Of a DNA stretch of 64,000 nt, positions 27,532 through 37,324 are shown piece by piece. How positions within the stretch are numbered: the first letter of the stretch is position 1; every line of letters begins with the position of its first letter. The notes under the pieces were generated by a model. The model searched no databases. It was not told where the DNA came from and was given only the letters and a program-made list of their open reading frames with translations. The stretch spans positions 471,290 to 535,289 of the forward strand of contig NZ_JACVAC010000003.1 of NCBI RefSeq assembly GCF_014851685.1, in the 5' to 3' direction. A program made the translations under genes and the position numbers. The stretch is from Pseudomonas sp. PDM05. Its GTDB lineage: Bacteria > Pseudomonadota > Gammaproteobacteria > Pseudomonadales > Pseudomonadaceae.

Positions 27532-28137
27532 ATGAACAAACTGATCGTGAGTCTGCTGTTGACCCTGGGCATCACTGGTGTTGCCCATGCTGCAGGCGAC
27601 GCTACAGCGGGCCAGGCGAAAGCCGCCGTGTGTGGTGCTTGCCACGGACCGGATGGCAACAGCCCGGCGCCGAACTTCCCTAAACTGGCCGGCCAGGGTG
27701 AACGCTACCTGACCAAGCAGATGCACGACATCAAGGATGGCAAGCGCACGGTGCTGGAAATGACCGGCTTGCTGACCAACCTCAACGATCAGGACCTGGC
27801 AGACATTGCGGCATATTTTGCCAGCCAGAAAGGCAGCGTGGGAGCGGCCGATCCGAAGCAGGTCGCCCGTGGCGAAGAACTGTTCCGCGGCGGCAACCTG
27901 GAAAAAGGCATGCCTTCGTGCATCGGTTGCCACTCGCCCAACGGCGCAGGCCTCGCCGCTGCAGGCTTCCCGCACTTGAGTGGGCAGCATGCACAGTACG
28001 TTGCCAAACAGCTGACGGACTTCCGTGAAGGTAATCGCGTCAACGATGGCGACACCAAAATCATGCAAAGCATCGCCGGCAAGTTGAGCAACAAGGACAT
28101 CGAAGCGGTGTCGCAGTACATCCAGGGTCTGCACTGA
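27532..28137 (+). CDS. cc4: Dihaem cytochrome c4
   Basis: Periplasmic or membrane-attached electron carrier, 201 residues: signal peptide (cleavage after AHA), then two cytochrome c domains with CGACH (34-38) and CIGCH (130-134) and matching axial Met regions (KDGKRTVLEMTG, NDGDTKIMQSIAG). Cytochrome c4 is a known donor to terminal oxidases in pseudomonads, including cbb3 and possibly the aa3 enzyme encoded in this window. A clear terminator follows. Confidence 0.95.
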   Translation: MNKLIVSLLLTLGITGVAHAAGDATAGQAKAAVCGACHGPDGNSPAPNFPKLAGQGERYLTKQMHDIKDGKRTVLEMTGLLTNLNDQDLADIAAYFASQKGSVGAADPKQVARGEELFRGGNLEKGMPSCIGCHSPNGAGLAAAGFPHLSGQHAQYVAKQLTDFREGNRVNDGDTKIMQSIAGKLSNKDIEAVSQYIQGLH

Positions 28138-28182
28138 TCCAGGCGCTACGTTAACGCTCGATTAATCCGTCGATGCAAGCAT

Positions 28183-28211
28183 AAAAAGGGTGGCCCAGGC
28201 CGCCCTTTTTT
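28183..28211 (+). terminator. Rho-independent terminator after cc4
   Basis: AAAAAGGGTGGCC pairs with GGCCGCCCTTTTTT around a short loop; the T run follows directly. Confidence 0.85.
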
Positions 28212-28305
28212 GTGGCCGGTGCCGTTACACTAACGAACTCATGTCCGCGTAGACCTGTCACAACAAAGGTCGCGTGAGGCGACTTTATTTGTCCAGGAGT
28301 AAAGC

Positions 28306-28941
28306 ATGCGTAATCTGATCCTCAGCGCCGCTCTCATCACTGCCAGCCTCTTCGGCATGACCGCGCAAGCTGCCGATGTGCCGCTTGAAGCCGGTAAAAC
28401 CTATGTTGAATTGACCAATCCCGTACCGGTTTCGGTACCTGGCAAGATCGAAGTGGTGGAGCTGTTCTGGTACGGCTGCCCGCATTGCTACGCTTTTGAG
28501 CCGACCATCAATCCATGGGCCGAAAAACTGCCTTCAGACGTAAATTTCAAACGCATTCCGGCCATGTTCGGCGGCCCATGGGATGCCCACGGCCAGTTGT
28601 TCCTGACCCTGGAAGCCATGGGCGTGGAGCACAAGGTCCACAATGCGGTATTCGATGCCATCCAGAAACAAGGCAAGCGCCTGACCAAACCAGACGAAAT
28701 GGCTGACTTCGTCGCCACCCAAGGTGTCGACAAGGACAAGTTCCTGGCTACCTTCAACTCCTTCGCCATCCAGGGCCAGATCAAACAGGCCAAAGAACTG
28801 GCGCAGAAGTATGGCGTGCAAGGTGTACCGACCCTGATCGTCAACGGCAAATACCGCTTTGACCTGGGTACTGCCGGTGGTCCTGAAGCTGTCCTCAATG
28901 TCGCCGACCAGCTGATCGCCAAAGAGCGCGCAGCCAAGTAA
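28306..28941 (+). CDS. dsbA: Thiol:disulfide interchange protein DsbA
   Basis: Introduces disulfide bonds into periplasmic proteins. 211 residues with a signal peptide ending TAQA and the thioredoxin-like active site Cys58-Pro-His-Cys61 in FWYGCPHCYAFEP; the cis-Pro loop is GVQGVPTLIVNG. GGAGTAAAGC precedes the ATG. The next gene begins 10 bp downstream, so readthrough is likely. Cytochrome c maturation genes are not present, although its neighbours are c-type cytochromes. Confidence 0.95.
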   Translation: MRNLILSAALITASLFGMTAQAADVPLEAGKTYVELTNPVPVSVPGKIEVVELFWYGCPHCYAFEPTINPWAEKLPSDVNFKRIPAMFGGPWDAHGQLFLTLEAMGVEHKVHNAVFDAIQKQGKRLTKPDEMADFVATQGVDKDKFLATFNSFAIQGQIKQAKELAQKYGVQGVPTLIVNGKYRFDLGTAGGPEAVLNVADQLIAKERAAK

Positions 28942-28951
28942 GGGGCTCGCC

Positions 28952-29830
28952 ATGCGCCGCTGGGGTACTGAACGGGTTGTTGGCCTGCATGATCCGCAGG
29001 TCAACGAGCATCACCTGGAATCCACGGGCCTGCCGGCAGACAGCCGGCTGCGCCTGCTCAGCTTCAATATCCAGGTAGGTATCAGTACCGAGAAGTACCG
29101 GCACTACCTCACCCGTGGCTGGCAGCACCTGCTGCCCCATAATGGGCGCGCCGGCAACCTGCAGAAAATCGGCAACCTGCTGAGCGACTTCGACTTGGTC
29201 GCCTTGCAGGAAGCTGACGGCGGCAGCCTGCGCTCCGGCTACATCAACCAGGTTGAACACCTGGCCCAGCTCGGGGCGTTTCCGTACTGGTATCAACAAC
29301 TCAATCGCAACCTCGGGCGCCTGGCGCAGCACAGCAATGGCGTGCTCAGCCGCTTGAGGCCGTGGGCGATCGAAGATCACCCGCTGCCCGGGCCCAAGGG
29401 CCGTGGCGCGATCCTCGTGCGCTTCGGTGAAGGCCCTGAAGCCCTGGTAGTGGTGATGATGCATCTGGCGCTGGGTGCACGCACCCGCACGATGCAACTG
29501 GCCTACATCCGCGAGCTGATCGGCAATTACAAACACCAAGTGCTGATGGGGGACATGAACACCCACGCCAGCGACTTGTTGAACAATTCCCCGCTGCGGG
29601 ACCTCGGGCTACTGGCGCCGCAAGTCGAAGCCACGTTTCCCAGCTGGCGCCCGCAACGTTGTCTGGACCATATCCTGCTCAGCCCGACCCTCACGCTCGA
29701 AAGCGTGCAGGTACTGGCGCAGCCCATCTCCGATCACCTGCCGGTCGCGGTAGAGATTCGTCTGCCGGGTTCGCTCACGGCTGATGCATTGCCCGCGTTG
29801 AGCCCTGGCCCCCGCGGACCCCTTGCATGA
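28952..29830 (+). CDS. Endonuclease/exonuclease/phosphatase family protein
   Basis: A 292-residue metal-dependent phosphoesterase of the exonuclease III/DNase I fold. Motifs in order: LLSFNIQVG (Asn metal ligand), LVALQEADGG (Glu metal ligand), LGARTRTMQL, LMGDMNTHASD (Asp and Asn), and ISDHLPVAVEI (catalytic Asp-His). No signal peptide is seen, so it probably acts in the cytoplasm; substrate unknown. It is coupled to dgcH by an ATGA overlap, as in P. aeruginosa (PA5488-PA5487), which could hint at a signalling-related role. Confidence 0.88.
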   Translation: MRRWGTERVVGLHDPQVNEHHLESTGLPADSRLRLLSFNIQVGISTEKYRHYLTRGWQHLLPHNGRAGNLQKIGNLLSDFDLVALQEADGGSLRSGYINQVEHLAQLGAFPYWYQQLNRNLGRLAQHSNGVLSRLRPWAIEDHPLPGPKGRGAILVRFGEGPEALVVVMMHLALGARTRTMQLAYIRELIGNYKHQVLMGDMNTHASDLLNNSPLRDLGLLAPQVEATFPSWRPQRCLDHILLSPTLTLESVQVLAQPISDHLPVAVEIRLPGSLTADALPALSPGPRGPLA

Positions 29831-31866
29831 GCGACGACGCCCAGCGCTGGAAAGAAAAATACCTGCTAAGCATCGAACAACAAGAAAAGCTCGAGCGCCG
29901 TTGGGCCGCTCGCCTCGACTTGTTGCGTCGAGGGCTGGTGCGCAGCACGCTGGCGGCTGAAGGGACCGACCGTGCGGTCGACCAATGCATGAAGGAAATG
30001 CGCGATGTGGTGCGCACCGACGACATGGACGCCGCCCTCGCCGCCCTGTTGCCGCGCCTGGAAAAGGCCGTGCTGGATTCCGAGCAGCGCCGCGAAACCC
30101 GTGTCGACCAGATGAGTACCGCGTTGGCCTCCCTGGTCGCGCAGTTGCAGAAACTGCCACTGCCCCGTGAGGTCGCGCGCCCGCTGAAGACCTTCGCCAA
30201 GCAATTGGACGGCCGTGTGAGCCAGGCCCGCGAGATCCCGTTGCTGCTCAGCGAGTTGAGCAGCCTGCAAGGGCAGGCGCTGGAAAACCTGGAGCCGGAT
30301 GGCGAAACCCCACGCCCGGGGCCGGGACTGTTGCAACGTTTGTTTGGTGGCAAGGAGGTTGCCAGTGAGGCGCAGGTGAGTGAGCCTGTGCCGGTTGCTG
30401 CGCCGCAGCCGCAGCCGCAGCCTGCCGCCGCCAAGCCCGTGCCCGTGCCCGAGCAGCCCGCGCAGTCTGATGAGTTGGCCGAGGCACTGCGGGCTTTTGC
30501 GCCACTTGCACCACTTGCGCCGGCTGCACCCGAGCCCGCGCCATTGCCGCCCGCCCCTGTGCAGGCAGTCGCCAGCCCAGCGGTTGCAGCCGCAGCACCG
30601 CTACCCGCTGCCGCGGTGCCAGAGCCCAAGACTCCTGCGCCCGAAGAGGCTGCCCCGCAGAGCGCACTCGCCACCTTTGTCGAAGCGCCATCGGTGCCCG
30701 TCGATACCCCGGCGCTCACCGTCATCGGCAGCCTGTCGCTGCCGCCGGTACTCGAGCGTGCCGACCCCGACGAGCTGCAATCGGACGGTATCTACGCCCT
30801 GCCCGATTCGCCCGAGCCGTCCTACAGCTCCGTGGCCAAACATATCGAAGACACCCTGCTCGGCCTGCTCGAGGACCTGTCGCTGCCCGAACGCCATCGG
30901 CCCCAGGCCGAAGCCATGCGTGAACGCCTTGCCCATGGCTTGAACTGGTACGAACTGCTGCCAATCCTCGATGACCTGGCGGTGTTGATGCTGGCGATCA
31001 CCGACAGCGGCCAGCACGAGTTCGAGGCTTATCTCAAGCAGCTCAACGAACGCCTCGAGGCGTTCCAGGGGCATCTGCAAGTAGCCAGCGATGGTCATGC
31101 AGACAGCCGCGACGCTGCCCGCGAGCTGGATACGCAGATCCGCGAACAAGTCGATGGCCTGCAAAGCAGCGTCCAGGACGCGGCCGACCTCGACAGTCTC
31201 AAGCACGTTCTGGAAAGCCATCTTGAAGGCTTGCTCGGCACCATGGACCAACACCAGCAGCAGCGCGACCAGCGTGAGCAGGAGGTCGCGGCGCGTTTGA
31301 AAGGCCTCGCCGAGCGTGTTGCGAACATGGAACAGGAAGCCCAGGGCTATCGCGAGCACCTGGAGGTGCAACGCCAGAAAGCCCTGATCGACCCGCTCAC
31401 CGGGCTGCCCAACCGTGCGGCCTGGAGTGAACGCCTCGACCATGAGGTCAATGCCTGGCACCAGCAGGGCAACAGCCTGTCGCTGGCCATGCTCGACCTG
31501 GATCACTTCAAGCGGATCAACGACGGTTACGGCCATTTGGCCGGCGACAAAGTGCTGAAAATCATCGCCAATGTGCTGCGCAAGCGTCTGCGCTCGAGCG
31601 ATTTTATCGCGCGGTTTGGCGGTGAAGAGTTTGTGTTGCTGATGCCCAACTCATCGCTGACGGATGCGCTGGCGGCTGGCGAGGTGTTGCGCGCGGCCAT
31701 CGAGGCGTGCCCGTTCCACTTCAAAGGCGAGCCGGTGACGATCACGGTATCCATGGGCGTGGCGCAGTTCCTGCCAGGTGAGCGCAGCGACCTGGCACTC
31801 AAGCGCGCCGATGCAGCGTTGTACCGGGCCAAGGCGGCGGGGCGCAACCAAGTGCAGGCGGCGTAA
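29827..31866 (+). CDS. dgcH: GGDEF diguanylate cyclase DgcH
   Basis: Makes cyclic di-GMP. 679 residues without membrane helices: an N-terminal helical region (1-160), a Pro/Ala-rich linker (about 180-290), a second helical region with coiled-coil character (320-515), and a C-terminal GGDEF domain with DPLTGLPNRAAW and the active-site loop FGGEEFVLL. The inhibitory I-site RxxD upstream of GGEEF reads LRSSDF, with Arg and Asp correctly spaced, so product inhibition is likely. ATGA overlap with the preceding gene. Position matches PA5487. Confidence 0.93.
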   Translation: MSDDAQRWKEKYLLSIEQQEKLERRWAARLDLLRRGLVRSTLAAEGTDRAVDQCMKEMRDVVRTDDMDAALAALLPRLEKAVLDSEQRRETRVDQMSTALASLVAQLQKLPLPREVARPLKTFAKQLDGRVSQAREIPLLLSELSSLQGQALENLEPDGETPRPGPGLLQRLFGGKEVASEAQVSEPVPVAAPQPQPQPAAAKPVPVPEQPAQSDELAEALRAFAPLAPLAPAAPEPAPLPPAPVQAVASPAVAAAAPLPAAAVPEPKTPAPEEAAPQSALATFVEAPSVPVDTPALTVIGSLSLPPVLERADPDELQSDGIYALPDSPEPSYSSVAKHIEDTLLGLLEDLSLPERHRPQAEAMRERLAHGLNWYELLPILDDLAVLMLAITDSGQHEFEAYLKQLNERLEAFQGHLQVASDGHADSRDAARELDTQIREQVDGLQSSVQDAADLDSLKHVLESHLEGLLGTMDQHQQQRDQREQEVAARLKGLAERVANMEQEAQGYREHLEVQRQKALIDPLTGLPNRAAWSERLDHEVNAWHQQGNSLSLAMLDLDHFKRINDGYGHLAGDKVLKIIANVLRKRLRSSDFIARFGGEEFVLLMPNSSLTDALAAGEVLRAAIEACPFHFKGEPVTITVSMGVAQFLPGERSDLALKRADAALYRAKAAGRNQVQAA

Positions 31867-31954
31867 AAGATGTTCCATTTTGTGATTTGACCGTCTGGTT
31901 GCAGTCGGTACGTTACACTGTTGCATTATCGTCTTCAGCGTACTGCCTTCTGCC

Positions 31955-32731
31955 ATGAAATCCTTATCCATCGCCTTTGTGTTTCTCCTCATCGCCGGCT
32001 GCGCCAGTGGCCCGCGCCTGGACACCAGCCATCCCTCGTCGAACCACGACAACCGCGTGCAGTTCGTGATCGTCCACTACACCTCCACCGACCTTGAGCG
32101 CTCCCTGGCGCTGCTGACCCACGGCCAGGTCAGCAGCCATTATCTGATCGGCGATGACGCCTCAGGCAGGATCTACAAGCTGGTGGATGAGAGCCAGCGC
32201 GCCTGGCACGCCGGGGAAAGCGAGTGGATGGGGCGCACCTGGCTCAACTCCAGCTCCATCGGCATCGAAATCGTCAATCCAGGCTATCGCGACACGCCGA
32301 CGGGGCGCGTGTGGTATCCGTATTCCGAAGCGCAGGTGCAGTCGCTGGTGGTGTTGCTCAAGGACATCAGCAAGCGCAACGGCATCGACCCGAAGAACAT
32401 CATCGGTCACAGCGACATTGCCCCGCTGCGCAAACTGGACCCGGGCCCGCTGTTCCCGTGGAAGCGCCTGGCCGAGCAAGGCCTGGGGGTATGGCCGGAC
32501 GCCCAGGCGGTAGCGCGGTTCCAGGTGCAATATGCCGCTGAGCTGCCAAGCATCATCTGGTTCCAGCAGGAGCTGGCACGTCTGGGCTACCAGACACCGC
32601 AGACCGGCGAGCTGGACGTGGCCACGCGCCATGTGATCGCAGCGTTCCAGATGCACTTCCGTCCGGCATTGTTTGATGGCACTCCCGATGCCGAGAGTGC
32701 CGCGATCCTGCGGGCGCTGAACCGCCGCTAA
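31955..32731 (+). CDS. ampDh2: N-acetylmuramoyl-L-alanine amidase AmpDh2
   Basis: Cell-wall amidase that cleaves the bond between MurNAc and the stem peptide, periplasmic paralogue of AmpD. 258 residues: lipoprotein signal (FVFLLIAGCASG, Cys17), an Amidase_2/PGRP domain with zinc ligands in VIVHYTST and IIGHSDIAP (His and Asp), and a C-terminal peptidoglycan-binding domain (QQELARLGYQTPQTGELDVAT). It lies between dgcH and the convergent kinB; in P. aeruginosa this is PA5485. In that species it helps set AmpC induction and wall turnover. Confidence 0.93.
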   Translation: MKSLSIAFVFLLIAGCASGPRLDTSHPSSNHDNRVQFVIVHYTSTDLERSLALLTHGQVSSHYLIGDDASGRIYKLVDESQRAWHAGESEWMGRTWLNSSSIGIEIVNPGYRDTPTGRVWYPYSEAQVQSLVVLLKDISKRNGIDPKNIIGHSDIAPLRKLDPGPLFPWKRLAEQGLGVWPDAQAVARFQVQYAAELPSIIWFQQELARLGYQTPQTGELDVATRHVIAAFQMHFRPALFDGTPDAESAAILRALNRR

Positions 32732-32769
32732 TCCGTGGCGAGCGGGTTTGCTGCGGCAACGCAGCTTTT

Positions 32770-32809
32770 TGTGGCGAGGGAGCTTGCTGTGGCCAACCCC
32801 CTCGCCACA
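32770..32809. repeat. Palindromic repeat of a second REP type
   Basis: TGTGGCGAGGG pairs with CCCTCGCCACA across an 18-bp centre; a degenerate copy (GTGGCGAGCGGGTTTGCTG) precedes it at 32736. This family (GTGGCGAGGGAGCTTGCT) is distinct from the GTGGGAGCGGG family. It lies between convergent ampDh2 and kinB and overlaps the last bases before the kinB stop. Confidence 0.7.
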
Positions 32810-32811
32810 GG

Positions 32812-34599
32812 CTACAGCGGCAGCGCCATGTAGAACTGCGTCCCCTGCCCCGGCCGCGAATACACACCCATGCGGCCACCGTGCAGTTGCACGATCTCCT
32901 TGCACAGCGCCAGCCCCAGGCCGGCACCGCCTTTCTTGCGGCCGACCTGCACGAACGGCTCGAAAATGCGCCCTTGCTGGCCATAGGCGATCCCCTCGCC
33001 GTTATCCTCGACGCTGATAATCACCCGCTCCCCATGGCGTCGCGCCTGCAGGCGAATCTGCCCACCTTCGGCGGTATGGCGCAGGGCGTTGGCCAGTAGG
33101 TTGTCGAGTACGCGCTCCAGTTGCGGCTGGTCGGCGTACAGGCGGGGCAGGTTGGGTTGGGCTTCTACCAGCAGTTCGATGTTTTGAGCATTGGCCGGTT
33201 CGGTGAACCGTCCACGGGCGTGTTCCAGCAGATCGGTCACGTCGCACGGCCCCAGGGTGAGTTTTTGCAGGCCGTTCTGGTAGCGCGAGAAGTTGAGCAA
33301 GTCGTTGATCAACTGCATCAGGCGCTGCATTTCTTCGTTGACCGTATCCAGCAGGTCCGCTTCGCGGGACTCCGCCGGAAATTTCGCGCGCTCGCGAAAT
33401 AGCCCGAAAGCCATGTGCATGCCGGTCACCGGAGTGCGCAGCTCATGGGAGGCACGCAACACAAACTCGCTGCGCACGCGTTCGAAGGCGCGCTGCTCAG
33501 TGACGTCATGCAGCACCATGACCGCGCCAAGGATGTGCCCTTGGGTATGGCTCACCGGCGTGAGGCTATAGGTCAGCAGGCGCAGTTCACCCTCGACTTC
33601 CACTTCCAGGTCATCCGGTGCGCGCTCCAGGTTGCCGCCGCGCAGCACCAATTGCAGTTGTTCATCCAGCTCGGGGCGCATCAAGGCTTCACCCAGGCCC
33701 TGGCCGAGGCGTTCCTCATCCCAACCCAGTTGGCGCTGTGCCACCGGGTTGAGGTGCTCCAGACGGCCTTGGCGGTCGATCATCAGCAGGCCGTCGTCAA
33801 TGCTGTCGAGTACCGCCTGCAGACGCTGCTGGCCGGCGAGCAGTTCGTCGACATTGGTTGCCTGGTGCTGGCGCAATGCCTCGGCCATGATGCCGAAACG
33901 CCGTGTCAGCTGGTTCATCTCGGCTGCTGAGGAAATCGGCAGTGTCACCTCGAAATCACCCTGGCCGATCTTGTCCGCCGCCTTGGCCAGCGCTTCAATC
34001 GGTCCGCCAAATCGCCGGGCGATACCGTGGGCGGTGACAAAACCGATGATCAGCACCGCCAGCCCCACCAGCCCCAGCAGGCCGGCGATGAGCAAGGCGC
34101 GCTCGCGGGATTTGTGTTCGCTGGTGCTGATGTTTTCAAGGGCCTGCTTGTGTTCGACGATCAGGCCGTTACGCAGCACATTGAAGGTTTCGGTGAGTTT
34201 TTCCTTGCTGCCCGGCGGTGGCGAGGCTTGCTGGAACTGGTCAAACGCGTCCAGCAGATTCTGGTAATCGCTCCGGGCCTGGACGAAGCCCGTGCCTTGT
34301 CCGTTGCGCTGTTCGTGGGCGATGCCCTGGTCCAGCAGCTCGAAGTAGTGCTGCTTCGACGCTTGCAGGGCCACGGGGTCGGGACGCTGCTCCAGCATCA
34401 TGATCAGTTGGTCGCCAAGGCTCTGGCGCAGCTTGAGGCCCAGGTCCAGGGTGATGAAGTTGCTGCGGATCAGCGACTCCTGGGTCTTGGCCATTTGCAT
34501 GACGCTGACCAGGCCGAGGATCAAGCCCAGCAGGGCGACGGTGATCAGCGCTGAGATACTCAGGAACAAGCGAGTACGCAGCTTCATCGCTAACTTCAT
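32812..34599 (-). CDS. kinB: Sensor histidine kinase KinB
   Basis: Inner-membrane kinase/phosphatase partner of AlgB, controlling alginate and virulence traits. 595 residues: helix 1 (LFLSISALITVALLGLILGLVSV), periplasmic helical sensor domain (about 35-165), helix 2 (LLIAGLLGLVGLAVLIIGF), HAMP, PAS domain (around 260-370), HisKA with the phospho-His in RASHELRTPVTGM, and HATPase_c with N box DNLLANALRHTAEGG and G boxes VEDNGEGI and GGAGLGLALCK. Start at 34599 gives 595 residues, the P. aeruginosa length as I recall. It begins 10 bp after algB. Confidence 0.95.
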   Translation of the reverse strand: MKLAMKLRTRLFLSISALITVALLGLILGLVSVMQMAKTQESLIRSNFITLDLGLKLRQSLGDQLIMMLEQRPDPVALQASKQHYFELLDQGIAHEQRNGQGTGFVQARSDYQNLLDAFDQFQQASPPPGSKEKLTETFNVLRNGLIVEHKQALENISTSEHKSRERALLIAGLLGLVGLAVLIIGFVTAHGIARRFGGPIEALAKAADKIGQGDFEVTLPISSAAEMNQLTRRFGIMAEALRQHQATNVDELLAGQQRLQAVLDSIDDGLLMIDRQGRLEHLNPVAQRQLGWDEERLGQGLGEALMRPELDEQLQLVLRGGNLERAPDDLEVEVEGELRLLTYSLTPVSHTQGHILGAVMVLHDVTEQRAFERVRSEFVLRASHELRTPVTGMHMAFGLFRERAKFPAESREADLLDTVNEEMQRLMQLINDLLNFSRYQNGLQKLTLGPCDVTDLLEHARGRFTEPANAQNIELLVEAQPNLPRLYADQPQLERVLDNLLANALRHTAEGGQIRLQARRHGERVIISVEDNGEGIAYGQQGRIFEPFVQVGRKKGGAGLGLALCKEIVQLHGGRMGVYSRPGQGTQFYMALPL

Positions 34600-34609
34600 A
34601 AGGTGCAGC

Positions 34610-35956
<1,347 letters not shown>

Positions 35957-36165
35957 CTGTCCCGCGCTCCTTAACTATGAATGATGGTGATTAGTCCCGG
36001 AATAATCGGGCAAGTTGCATGGTTTATTCTGATCGATAAAAGGAGGTGCCGTGCAGGTATCTGCGCTGCTTCCTACAAAGCCCTGCCTGATGGCGTTTTC
36101 ATGCCGTCTTGCCACTTCGGCAACTCACCGACAGCTTTCTATCCATTGATCCGACCGCTGGTGAT

Positions 36166-36180
36166 CGTGCAATTCGCACG
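36166..36180. promoter_or_regulatory. Inverted repeat, candidate enhancer-binding site
   Basis: CGTGC-AATTC-GCACG, a perfect 5-bp arm palindrome about 100 bp upstream of the sigma-54 promoter elements, within the usual distance range for an enhancer-binding protein. A weaker repeat follows at 36193-36208. Confidence 0.4.
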
Positions 36181-36273
36181 GCTCCCTTGGGGGCATCGTG
36201 CAGGATGCTGTGCCAACCAGCCTTGGCGTATATCTAACTAATTGATTTTACTGAGTTTTATTTTGTAAAAAAA

Positions 36274-36290
36274 CTGGCATGGGCCCTGCA
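36274..36290 (+). promoter_or_regulatory. Sigma-54 promoter
   Basis: CTGGCATGGGCCCTGCA: GG at 36276-36277 and GC at 36288-36289 are separated by exactly 10 bp, and the flanks match the consensus TGGCACG-N4-TTGCA with two differences. A transcript would start near 36300, just ahead of the gene at 36334. Confidence 0.65.
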
Positions 36291-36333
36291 ATACCTCTCC
36301 CAACGAATAATCAGAATGCGGGAGAACATCAGC

Positions 36334-36618
36334 ATGACTCGCCAAAGCCTCAGCCAATTGCATGTATCGCCACTGCGCTTGCAGCAAGGTCTGTTTGCCA
36401 GCCTGGCCCTGATGGTCACGCTGATTGGCGGCCAGCAGATGCAGCATTGGCAGCAGAGTCAGCAACAAGTCCCGCACTTCGAGCGTCCGCTCATGACGCA
36501 GACCCATTTCAGTTCCATCAGCAGCGTTTCCGCCGGTGTAACCGCACCCCAATTGAGAGTGGCTGACCAGGATTCGACCCCTGGCGAGCTGCCTACCCAA
36601 GAGCGTTGGGTGTTTTAG
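36334..36618 (+). CDS. Small single-helix protein of unknown function
   Basis: A 94-residue protein with one hydrophobic segment (QQGLFASLALMVTLIGG, residues 22-38) after a short basic N-terminus, then a Gln/Ser-rich tail. It could be secreted or anchored in the inner membrane. I recognise no family. GGGAGAACATCAGC precedes the ATG at 36334; an ATG at 36316 is in frame but has no ribosome binding site. It would be the first gene behind the sigma-54 promoter. A small inverted repeat (ACGCTC/GAGCGT) lies 10 bp after the stop. Confidence 0.6.
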   Translation: MTRQSLSQLHVSPLRLQQGLFASLALMVTLIGGQQMQHWQQSQQQVPHFERPLMTQTHFSSISSVSAGVTAPQLRVADQDSTPGELPTQERWVF

Positions 36619-36689
36619 GCAATACATACGCTCGCTCATCTTGAGCGTCCGTACCGCACGACCTCTATAAAAGCGTAAGGAGAATCACC

Positions 36690-36854
36690 ATGTTGAGTTG
36701 GGCAATCACGTTTCTGATCATCGCCATTGTGGCTGCAGTCCTGGGCTTCGGTGGTATCGCGGGCACCGCCACGGGGATCGCCAAGATCCTGTTTGTTGTC
36801 TTCCTGGTGATGTTCATCGCTTCGTTCTTCTTTGGTCGTCGCGGCCGAGGCTGA
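36690..36854 (+). CDS. DUF1328 family small membrane protein
   Basis: 54 residues, almost entirely two hydrophobic helices ([21 protein letters not shown] and [18 protein letters not shown]) joined by GTATGIAK, ending RRGRG. This is the DUF1328/YtjA family of tiny inner-membrane proteins. AAGGAGAATCACC precedes the ATG. The ivy-like gene starts two bases after its stop, so they are cotranscribed. Function unknown; some members respond to envelope stress. Matches the position of PA5482 as I recall. Confidence 0.88.
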   Translation: MLSWAITFLIIAIVAAVLGFGGIAGTATGIAKILFVVFLVMFIASFFFGRRGRG

Positions 36855-36856
36855 AA

Positions 36857-37324
36857 ATGACCACTTTGTCCTTTAAAACCCTGGCTGCCGCCCTGCTCTT
36901 GGGCGGTAGCGGCTTGGTGATGGCCGCCAATGACGGCCAATCCCGCGCCAACGAATTGCTCGCGGCGGACCCGCAATACCGCGAAACCTGGCAAGGCGTG
37001 GTGAAGAAAGAAGAGCGTCTGCCGGAGTGGGTACTGAACCTGTCGGGCACGGCCGAGCAAATGAATGCCGTGCAGGAAGATGGGGACAAATACCTGGTCG
37101 GGCCGCTCTGCGAAACGGCCGACACTTGCCTGAAGAAGCGTCTGATCGTTGCCTTCAGCCTCGACAAGGAAGATGCCTACGCCCTGTTGGTGGAAGTCCC
37201 GGCCGGTTTGCCGGCGGACAAGTCGCCAACGCGGCACGCTGACTACCGTTTTATCGGTAAGCCGGATGAAGGCATGCAGAAGCTGTTGATGGAGCAGTTG
37301 AAGAAAGATCCGAATTGGTACTAG
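36857..37324 (+). CDS. Ivy-type C-type lysozyme inhibitor
   Basis: Periplasmic inhibitor of vertebrate lysozyme family, 155 residues with a signal peptide (LAAALLLGGSGLVMAAN). The loop CETADTC corresponds to the CKPHDC loop that plugs the lysozyme active site in E. coli Ivy; the two Cys are kept but the His is replaced here, so the inhibitory strength may differ. Start at 36857, two bases after the DUF1328 stop. P. aeruginosa PA5481 (second Ivy) has this position as I recall. Confidence 0.8.
   Translation: MTTLSFKTLAAALLLGGSGLVMAANDGQSRANELLAADPQYRETWQGVVKKEERLPEWVLNLSGTAEQMNAVQEDGDKYLVGPLCETADTCLKKRLIVAFSLDKEDAYALLVEVPAGLPADKSPTRHADYRFIGKPDEGMQKLLMEQLKKDPNWY

Larger units (their letters stand above)
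35957..36333. other. Divergent interval between algB and the small envelope cluster
   Basis: 377 bp with no convincing gene; an 86-codon open frame at 35981-36241 has no ribosome binding site or coding character. It contains candidate upstream activating repeats (36166-36180 and GCATC...GATGC at 36193-36208), a sigma-54 promoter match at 36274-36290, and the algB promoter, which I could not place. Confidence 0.6.

Noticed and set aside
35981..36241. 86-codon plus-strand ORF between algB and the sigma-54 promoter
   Set aside because: No ribosome binding site at its start, poor codon use, and it covers the likely regulatory sites.
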